Assembly: GCF_030282845.1 (NCBI RefSeq)
Contig: NZ_JASTWE010000009.1
Location: forward strand, 1 to 64,000
DNA from: Pseudodesulfovibrio pelocollis
GTDB lineage: Bacteria > Desulfobacterota > Desulfovibrionia > Desulfovibrionales > Desulfovibrionaceae
Direction: 5' to 3'
Length of the DNA: 64,000 nucleotides
The notes under the pieces were generated by a model. It did no database searches and had not been told where the DNA came from. It saw only the letters and a list, made by a program, of their open reading frames with translations. This document shows positions 55,229 through 64,000 of this stretch, one piece after another. Within the stretch, counting starts at the first letter, position 1. Every line of letters begins with the position of its first letter. The position numbers and the translations under genes were made by a program.

Positions 55229-57231
55229 TGTCTGTTCACGCCCTTGGCCGCGGGGAACTGCATGCGAAAGACGGCCCCCTTGCCCTTTTCGCCACGGATG
55301 CGGATGTCTCCGCCGTAATCCTTGACGATGCCGTAGGTGATGGCCAGCCCGAGCCCCATGCCCTGGCCCGCCTCCTTGGTGGTGAAGAAGGGCTCGAAGA
55401 TTTTCTCGCGATCCTCCTCGTCGATGCCCGAGCCGGTGTCCTCCACCTCGATGAACACCATGAACTCCTCGGCCCCGGTGCGGATGGTGATGCGCCTGCG
55501 CGAGACATCGTCGTGGGGCGTGGCGGTGTCGTTGATGGCGTCGCGGGCATTGGCCACCAGGTTGAAGACCACCTGCTGGAGCCGGTTGGAATGGGCCATG
55601 ACCGGCGGCAATCCCTCGACCAGCTCCAGATCGAAGGCGATGTTGTCCAGCTCGAACTGGCGCCGGAGCATGGAGAGCACGGCCCGCACCGGCTGGTTGA
55701 CATCCACCCGCTCCTCCATGAAATCCGACTTGCGGCCAAAGGAGCGCAGGGTGTTGATGATCTCTGCGGCGCGGTCCACCTGGGCCGATATCTCGCGCAC
55801 CACCTCCATGAAGTGTTCCTTGGGCACGTCGGCGTTCTCCTCGCCCATCAGGTAGAGGAAGTCGCTGCCCATCTTGATGGCGTTGAGCGGCTGGTTGATC
55901 TCGTGGGCCACGCCCGCGCTCATCTCGCCCAGGGATTTCATCTTGCTCGCCTGGATGAGTTGGGCGTCCTTCTCGATCATCTCGGTGATGTCGGTCACCG
56001 CGATGATGATGGCGTGGTGACCGCGATAGGAGATGGGGCAGGCGTGCATGTTGACGAAAAACGGCTCGTTGCCCTGCTTGTAGTGGATCTGCTTGGGGAA
56101 ATAGACGCAGCCGCTGCCGCCCTCGGCGAAGAAGGTCAGGCACTTCTCGTTGTGATCCGGCCCAAGCTCGACAAAACGCATGCCGTGCAGGGTCGCCCGC
56201 GAATAGCCGTAAAGCTCCACGGCCCGGGGGTTGGCATCGCGAATCTCGCCGGTCTCGCAATCCACCACAAAGATGGGGTCCGGCCCGGAATCGAACAGGG
56301 AGCGGTATTTTTCCTCGGATTCGCGCAGGCGGCGGCGATAGAGCTTGATGGACCAGACCATGTTCCTGAAGGAGTCGGCCAGCTGGACCACTTCGTCGCC
56401 CTCGTGCTTGCGGTAGAAGGTGCAGTTGGCGCACTTGCGATACTCCTCCCCCGGGCTGGCCGCGCCGCGCGCCTGGTCAAAGTGCCAGCACGGCAGGTCC
56501 GTGTTGTTGAAGGCCGGGCAGCGGGAGGCGTCCCAGTCCTCGTCCGGCCCGAGCTTGAGCGGGATGTCAAAGTTGCCCCGGCCGATCTCGTCGGAGAGAC
56601 GGGTCAGGTCGGACACGGGCCGGGTGATGTAGCGCGTCAACCAGGAGCTGAGGAAGATGGTGATGATGATGACACCCGAGATGAAGCCGAGAAAGGCCAC
56701 GCGCAGCTTGCCCACCAGGGCGTCGATGTGGCTCTTGTTCAGCCCCACGTGGACCGTGCCGATGCGGTACAGCCCCTCGTTGATGGCTGTGGCCAGATCG
56801 TAGACCGGCTCGCCGTCGAGATCGAGGAGCTTGATGGAGTCCTGCGCCCCGGGCGAAAGCCGGTTGGTCAACAGGTTCTCGGGCAGCGCCCGGGTCAGGG
56901 TGTGGGCCAGGACCTCGCCCGCCTGATTCTCGATGAAGATGTACGAGACCAGGTGCTTGCGCTGATGCAGCCGGGTTTCGTCAAAGATCAGGGCCAGCAG
57001 CTGGGGCACGTCGTTGTCCAGGATATGCGAGCCGCCGCGCTCGGCCACGGAATAGGCGATGGCCTCGCCGCGCATCTCCAGCTCGTGGGTCAGGGAGTTG
57101 ACCAGGATGTAGCGGGCCACAAAGGCGATGGCCACGCTGATGAACATGATGGCGATGAGCATGGAGAAGAGAATCTTCTCCCGAAGCCCCAACCGGGAGA
57201 AATACTGGGCGATCCGTTTGCCGATGGTCAT
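55225..57231 (-). CDS. Membrane histidine kinase with HAMP, Cys-rich insert and PAS
   Basis: A 668-residue kinase. Membrane segments at about 19-42 and 177-198 enclose a periplasmic sensor region of about 135 residues. After the HAMP region a cysteine set (Cys238, Cys248, Cys267, Cys270; RCPAFNN, LPCWH, KCANC) forms a likely metal or redox site. A PAS domain (about 305-420), H-box with His443 (GVAHEINQPLN), N-box (NLVANARDAIND) and G-boxes follow. The upstream lipoprotein presumably presents a ligand to the periplasmic part. The start overlaps that gene's stop, ATGA-style. Confidence 0.93.
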   Translation of the reverse strand: MTIGKRIAQYFSRLGLREKILFSMLIAIMFISVAIAFVARYILVNSLTHELEMRGEAIAYSVAERGGSHILDNDVPQLLALIFDETRLHQRKHLVSYIFIENQAGEVLAHTLTRALPENLLTNRLSPGAQDSIKLLDLDGEPVYDLATAINEGLYRIGTVHVGLNKSHIDALVGKLRVAFLGFISGVIIITIFLSSWLTRYITRPVSDLTRLSDEIGRGNFDIPLKLGPDEDWDASRCPAFNNTDLPCWHFDQARGAASPGEEYRKCANCTFYRKHEGDEVVQLADSFRNMVWSIKLYRRRLRESEEKYRSLFDSGPDPIFVVDCETGEIRDANPRAVELYGYSRATLHGMRFVELGPDHNEKCLTFFAEGGSGCVYFPKQIHYKQGNEPFFVNMHACPISYRGHHAIIIAVTDITEMIEKDAQLIQASKMKSLGEMSAGVAHEINQPLNAIKMGSDFLYLMGEENADVPKEHFMEVVREISAQVDRAAEIINTLRSFGRKSDFMEERVDVNQPVRAVLSMLRRQFELDNIAFDLELVEGLPPVMAHSNRLQQVVFNLVANARDAINDTATPHDDVSRRRITIRTGAEEFMVFIEVEDTGSGIDEEDREKIFEPFFTTKEAGQGMGLGLAITYGIVKDYGGDIRIRGEKGKGAVFRMQFPAAKGVNRQ

Positions 57232-58451
57232 TGCGCACCCTCCCCCCTGCCCAGGCCCTTCCAGTCGAGCAAAGGCACGAACCGGCCGCGCTCAAGCCGG
57301 GTGAAGTAGACCTTCTCAAGCCCCTGCCGATCGCCCGGGCCGTAGGTGATGGACAGGCCCGGCCCCAGCTCGTAGTTGCGCAGGGACTCGATGGCCGCGA
57401 TGAGCCCGTCGCGGGTCAGGTCGCGCCCGGCCCGCTGGAGCCCCTCGACCATGATCCGCGCGTTGAGGAACCCCTCAAGCCCCACGAAGCTCGGCGTGTC
57501 GTCGGGAAAGTAGCGGGCCAGCAGCCGCACATACTGCGAGGCCACGTCTTCGGCTCCGTCCGGCCCGGCCACGGGCTGGGGCACCACCTGGGACATGATC
57601 ACCTCGGACTGCACCTCGGGCCCCAGCCTGCGCGCCAGCTCCTCGGCACCCACGAAGGAGACGTTGTAGAAGATGGGGTCGAACCCGGCCTCAAGGGCCA
57701 CGGAGATGAACCGGGCGCAGGCATCGTAGGTACCGACCATGACCACGGCCTCGGCCCCGGAATGGCGGATCTTCTCCATGCCTTCGGACACGTTCAGGGT
57801 ACCCCGGATGTAGGAGCCCCGGGCCACCGGCTCCAGGTCGTATCCCTTGAGGGCCAGTTCCGTGCCGATGAGCCCGTCAAAACCGTAGGCGTCGTACTGG
57901 TAGAAGACCGCGATGCGGTCGATGCCCAGGTCCTCCACCAGATGGCGCACCGCCGCCTCGGTCTCCTGATAGTAGGAGGCGCGGATGTTGACCAGATAGG
58001 GATTGAAGGGCTGGCGCAGGGCATTGGCCCCGGTGAACATGCCCACCAGGGGGATGGCCGCCTCCTCCACCAGGGGCAGCACCTTGATGGTGGTCGGCGT
58101 GCCCACGTAGCAGAACAGGGCAAAGACATCGCCCGAGATGATGAGTTGCTGCGTGTTCATCAGGCAGCGGGGCGGGTCGTAGGAATCGTCGTAGGCGATG
58201 ATGCGTATCTTGCGGCCGTGGACCCCCCCGTTGTCGTTGACGTGGCGGATGTAGGCATCGGCCCCGCGCAGGGTCTGGGTTCCCAGATAGCCCGCGTGAC
58301 CCGTCAGGGCCAGGGACGAGCCCAGCCGTATCTCGTCGGCCGACACGCCCGGGGCGTCGCCCCGCACCGCGCCCGACTCGTCGGCACCGCCACAGCCCGC
58401 AAGGGCGACCAGCAACACGATGAAGACCACTGCACGCAACGCCTTGTCCAT
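57228..58451 (-). CDS. Branched-chain amino-acid-type binding lipoprotein linked to a kinase
   Basis: A 407-residue family-6 periplasmic binding protein (Leu/Ile/Val type), with lipobox VALAGC at about residue 20 and the fold motifs SLALTGHAGYLG, YDDSYDPPRC and VGMFTGANAL. It has no ABC permease or ATPase nearby; instead it heads the kinase and receiver-STAS operon, so it probably works as a sensor protein. ATG at 58451 with GGGGGGAG upstream; ATG 58472 is the longer alternative. Confidence 0.9.
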   Translation of the reverse strand: MDKALRAVVFIVLLVALAGCGGADESGAVRGDAPGVSADEIRLGSSLALTGHAGYLGTQTLRGADAYIRHVNDNGGVHGRKIRIIAYDDSYDPPRCLMNTQQLIISGDVFALFCYVGTPTTIKVLPLVEEAAIPLVGMFTGANALRQPFNPYLVNIRASYYQETEAAVRHLVEDLGIDRIAVFYQYDAYGFDGLIGTELALKGYDLEPVARGSYIRGTLNVSEGMEKIRHSGAEAVVMVGTYDACARFISVALEAGFDPIFYNVSFVGAEELARRLGPEVQSEVIMSQVVPQPVAGPDGAEDVASQYVRLLARYFPDDTPSFVGLEGFLNARIMVEGLQRAGRDLTRDGLIAAIESLRNYELGPGLSITYGPGDRQGLEKVYFTRLERGRFVPLLDWKGLGRGEGAQ

Positions 58452-58751
58452 GGACTCCCCCCGGAGTTTCACGCATTTTCCAATTGCGGATCATGCCATA
58501 TACCGTGACTACTGGTCCGGCGGCAAAAACACAAGCCGCACCCTTTTGCCCACGGTTCAGAACAAACGGCCCAGCCAGCATGAGGGCACTAGCCAAAACC
58601 GCCCATTGCGGCTATAGCAAACACAGCCCGCAGACACCCTTTCCGGGCGCGGGCCGGGCGCCGCCGACCGGCCCCGTCGAACAGGACCACGGCGGAACCC
58701 CGAGCGGGACAGGCGCGCCTCGTCAAGCCGGACTACACAGGAGGATTACAC
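58452..58751. other. Divergent region between the binding-protein operon and the CBS gene
   Basis: 300 bases that must hold two divergent promoters. I cannot name hexamers with confidence. Only short chance frames are seen. Confidence 0.4.
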
Positions 58752-59426
58752 ATGCTGGTGAAGAACTGGATGACCGAGAACGTGATCACCATCACGCCCG
58801 ACAGGTCCATGATGAAGGCGTCGAAACTGATGAAGGACAACTCCATCAGCAGGCTGCCCGTGGTTGACGAAAACGGCCGGATCGTGGGCATCGTCTCCGA
58901 CCGCGACGTCAAGGACGCCTCGCCCTCCAAGGCCACCACGCTCGACATGCACGAGCTGTACTATCTGCTCTCCGAGGTCAAGATCAAGGACATCATGACC
59001 AGGAAGGTCACCACCATCCGCCACGACGAGACCGTGGAAAAAGCCGCCGTGCTCATGCTCGAGGGCAATTTCGGCGGCCTGCCCGTGGTGGACGAGGACA
59101 ACAAGGTGGTGGGCATCATCACCGACACCGACATCTTCAAGGTCCTTGTGGAGATTTCCGGCGTGTACGAGGGCGGCGTCCAGGTCTGCCTGCAGATATC
59201 CACCGCGCCCGGCAGCCTCGCCCCGATTCTCGACTTTCTCAAGGACAACGGGGCGCGCATCATGTCGGTCATGACCCACAACGTGCCCGAGACAGAGGGC
59301 TTCAAGCACGTCTACATCCGCATGCGCGACATGGAAAAGCCCGACTTCAAGCGGGTCAAGGCCGCCATGGATGAGCGCTTCGACGTGGTCTATTGGGTGA
59401 CCGACCCCGTCCACCGCGTCGTCTAG
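58752..59426 (+). CDS. Tandem CBS-domain protein with ACT-like C-terminus (paralogue)
   Basis: A 224-residue protein, two CBS domains (about 1-65 and 75-135; VVDENGRIVGIVSDRDVKDA and VVDEDNKVVGIITDTDIF) and an ACT-like C-terminus (LQISTAPGSLAPILDFL). It is a clear paralogue of 36091-36768 with the same length and layout. The family may sense adenine nucleotides; target proteins are unknown. GGAGG lies 8 bases before the ATG. It is monocistronic, followed by a palindromic repeat. Confidence 0.92.
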   Translation: MLVKNWMTENVITITPDRSMMKASKLMKDNSISRLPVVDENGRIVGIVSDRDVKDASPSKATTLDMHELYYLLSEVKIKDIMTRKVTTIRHDETVEKAAVLMLEGNFGGLPVVDEDNKVVGIITDTDIFKVLVEISGVYEGGVQVCLQISTAPGSLAPILDFLKDNGARIMSVMTHNVPETEGFKHVYIRMRDMEKPDFKRVKAAMDERFDVVYWVTDPVHRVV

Positions 59427-59427
59427 C

Positions 59428-59549
59428 AGGCCGCTGAAAAACGGCGATCTGCGTCGTTGCTTCAAAAAGGTCAAACCCTCGCGTACCGGGAGTACGCTTC
59501 GGTCTTGACCTTTTTTCGCGCCTAGCAGCTCACCGTTTTTGAGCGGCCT
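59428..59549. repeat. 122-bp palindromic intergenic repeat
   Basis: Outer inverted arms AGGCCGCTGAAAAACGG (59428-59444) and its near-complement at 59533-59549. An inner hairpin (59464-59516) pairs AAAAAGGTCAA with TTGACCTTTTT and closes with GCGTAC/GTACGC around CGGGA. The form resembles repeat units scattered through related genomes and may also end transcription of the CBS gene. Confidence 0.8.
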
Positions 59550-59559
59550 GCCTGTTCCG

Positions 59560-59627
59560 ACTTATTGAGCGGCCTGCAAGTGAGGTCGCTGAATACTGGT
59601 GATCTGCTGCCGTTTTTCAACAGCCGC
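59560..59627. repeat. Degenerate second copy of the palindromic repeat arm
   Basis: Fragments of the same arm sequence recur: GAGCGGCCTGC at 59566-59576, and GCCGTTTTTCAACAG near 59609-59623 in the opposite sense. This looks like a truncated neighbour copy. Confidence 0.55.
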
Positions 59628-62855
<3,228 letters not shown>

Positions 62856-62870
62856 ACTGCCGGATTCACG

Positions 62871-62916
62871 AAACAGAACAGGCCGGGACGTGTGCGCGTC
62901 CCGGCCTGTTCTGTTT
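62871..62916. terminator. Terminator after serS
   Basis: A 20-bp stem (62871-62890 with 62897-62916), 6-base loop, followed by a short T-run on the plus strand and preceded by A's, so it works for serS and probably for the convergent gene. Confidence 0.9.
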
Positions 62917-62931
62917 TCCCCGCCTGGGCGA

Positions 62932-63117
62932 TCAGTCGTCTGCGGTTCCGGGTTCGCCGGGCTCGGGAAATCCATCAATGCCGTCGAGCACGGCGGCCAC
63001 GGTGCGCGCCAGCTCGGGCGGCATGTCCACCGAGGCGAACCCGGCCAGCAGGGCGTCCGGGTTCACGCCGTATCCCTCGGCCAGGGTGCGGATGGCGGTT
63101 TCGAGATGTTTGTCCAT
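62932..63117 (-). CDS. Small hypothetical protein downstream of a lipoprotein gene
   Basis: A 61-residue acidic protein (TLAEGYGVNPDALLAGFASVDMPPEL core) without leader or membrane segment. GGGAG lies 6 bases before the ATG at 63117, and it follows the lipoprotein gene by 16 bases, so the two are probably co-transcribed. No family is recognised. Confidence 0.72.
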   Translation of the reverse strand: MDKHLETAIRTLAEGYGVNPDALLAGFASVDMPPELARTVAAVLDGIDGFPEPGEPGTADD

Positions 63118-63133
63118 GTTGGCTCCCCGGGGA

Positions 63134-63610
63134 TTACTGGGCGACAACGAATCCCCGGAACTCGTCGTCGGAAGTGCGGACCCCGGCCGGAACCTGACCG
63201 GGCTCAAGCTCCATGCGTGCGGCGCGACCCACGAAGGACGCCGGGGCCTTGGCCACGATGCGCCACTTGCGGGCCGATTCCGAGGTGCAGATCAGGTCCA
63301 GGACCTCGGCATCGCCCGATGGCTCGATGGCCAGGACCGAGACCGAGCGGGTGGTAATGCCCGCCGCCTCGTCCGAGTCGAAAACCATCAAGGAGAACTG
63401 GTAGCCGGTGTCGAGGTTCTCCCACTTGACCGGGGTGCGGGCCGGGGCGGTGTCCAGGGCGTGGGCCAGATGGCGGACGTCGTTGTCGCTCATGTAGCCG
63501 CCCACATACTTGGGGCCGCCCATATTGAGGACATCCAGGGCGGCCTGCTTGCACCCGGCCGGAATCAGGGCCAGAAGCAGCACGGCCAGGACGGCGGCAA
63601 ATCGTTTCAT
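63134..63610 (-). CDS. Hypothetical lipoprotein
   Basis: A 158-residue protein with a lipobox (LIPAGC, Cys at about residue 20), then about 135 residues of beta-rich sequence (LDTGYQFSLMVFDSDEAAGI, SVSVLAIEPSGDAEVLDLI). No catalytic motif is visible. GGAG lies 6 bases before the ATG at 63610. It heads the two-gene unit with the 61-residue gene. Confidence 0.78.
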   Translation of the reverse strand: MKRFAAVLAVLLLALIPAGCKQAALDVLNMGGPKYVGGYMSDNDVRHLAHALDTAPARTPVKWENLDTGYQFSLMVFDSDEAAGITTRSVSVLAIEPSGDAEVLDLICTSESARKWRIVAKAPASFVGRAARMELEPGQVPAGVRTSDDEFRGFVVAQ

Positions 63611-63708
63611 GATCGTCTCCTGCGTGTTGTTGCTGCCCATGACCATAGAGAACATCGGCGCGTCAGGCAACGGCATAATGCCGCGCGAGGCGGGACTGTC
63701 CGTCGCTA

Positions 63709-64000
63709 CTACGGCCGGATGCGCTCCGGGATGGCCAGACCCTGTTCCTCCCAGAAGCGGGCCGCGCCCGGATGCAGGGGGATGGACACGCCGTCAAGGC
63801 CGCTCTCCACGCCCATGTCCCGGGCCGCGCTGTGGGCGGCGCGGATTTCGGCCAGCCCCTGGGGCGAATACACGGCCTTGAGGCAGTCGTAGACGGTCTG
63901 CGCGTCCAGGGCCGCGCTGGCGCACCAGAGGGAGGCATCCTGAAAGGTGGTCACGTCCCGGTTCTGGCCCTCGTAGGTTTCGGCAGGCACCACGACCTGG
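63709..64000 (-). CDS. TAXI-family TRAP transporter solute-binding protein (C-terminal end only)
   Basis: The visible C-terminal 96 residues match the end of TAXI-type binding proteins: VVVPAETYEGQNRDVTTF, LKAVYSPQGLAEI and IPLHPGAARFWEEQG. The frame is open to the last base, so the start is beyond the window. These proteins feed TRAP dicarboxylate-type permeases in the cytoplasmic membrane; substrate unknown. Confidence 0.85.
   Translation of the reverse strand, partial: QVVVPAETYEGQNRDVTTFQDASLWCASAALDAQTVYDCLKAVYSPQGLAEIRAAHSAARDMGVESGLDGVSIPLHPGAARFWEEQGLAIPERIRP

Noticed and set aside
54482-56434. A single 650-residue frame covering the receiver-STAS gene and antisense of the kinase end
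   Set aside because: The first 400 residues are a frame-shifted shadow of the histidine kinase; the real gene starts at 55228.

Overview
The window looks like a chromosomal segment from a sulfate-reducing deltaproteobacterium of the Desulfovibrio/Pseudodesulfovibrio type. The signs are a two-subunit periplasmic formate dehydrogenase that contains selenocysteine, a tRNA-Sec gene, a lysine 2,3-aminomutase osmolyte operon, many PAS-rich histidine kinases, periplasmic cytochrome and lipoprotein genes, and mostly GC-rich coding DNA with a few AT-richer patches. The taxonomic call is an inference from gene content.

Positions 1-13.3 kb look like the inner end of an integrated island. It starts with a truncated receiver/PAS/histidine kinase. 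A partner-switching set follows: an RsbU-like phosphatase, a STAS antagonist and an RsbW-like kinase. A convergent six-gene operon then encodes a polysaccharide synthesis and export machine: two small TPR proteins, a TPR/outer-membrane porin, a BcsA-like glycosyltransferase, a GH26-like lipoprotein and a stand-alone PilZ protein. The boundary is marked at 13330-13375 by the 3' half of a tRNA-Glu gene followed by a strong terminator.

From 13.5 to 30.5 kb lie an ABC amino-acid transporter with ablA-ablB (N-acetyl-beta-lysine synthesis), a PAS-LuxR regulator, a small cytochrome c, tRNA-Sec, lepA-lepB, an RND efflux pair, and a DarT-DarG toxin-antitoxin pair in AT-richer DNA. From 30.5 to 42.9 kb is signalling and miscellany: a NarX/NarL-like pair, a periplasmic alpha/beta-hydrolase with a TonB-like N-terminus, a CBS-domain protein, a hybrid kinase with a CheY-like regulator, a radical SAM protein, a 0.9 kb stretch without a convincing gene, and a membrane-anchored hydrolase.

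From 42.9 to 54.4 kb almost everything serves formate dehydrogenase: mobA, mobB, fdhD, a moeA-like gene, fdhE, an IS1595-transposase-like gene lodged in the fdhE operon, fdhA with an in-frame UGA and SECIS hairpin, fdhB, and two redox-protection proteins. The upstream regions of the fdhE and fdhA operons share an inverted repeat, TATGCC-N6-GGCAT, which suggests one regulator controls both maturation and structural genes.

From 54.4 kb to the end are a binding protein/histidine kinase/receiver-STAS operon, a second CBS-ACT protein, a palindromic repeat, an AEC transporter, a metallo-beta-lactamase-fold hydrolase, serS, a small gene, a lipoprotein, and the C-terminus of a TAXI-type TRAP binding protein that runs off the window.
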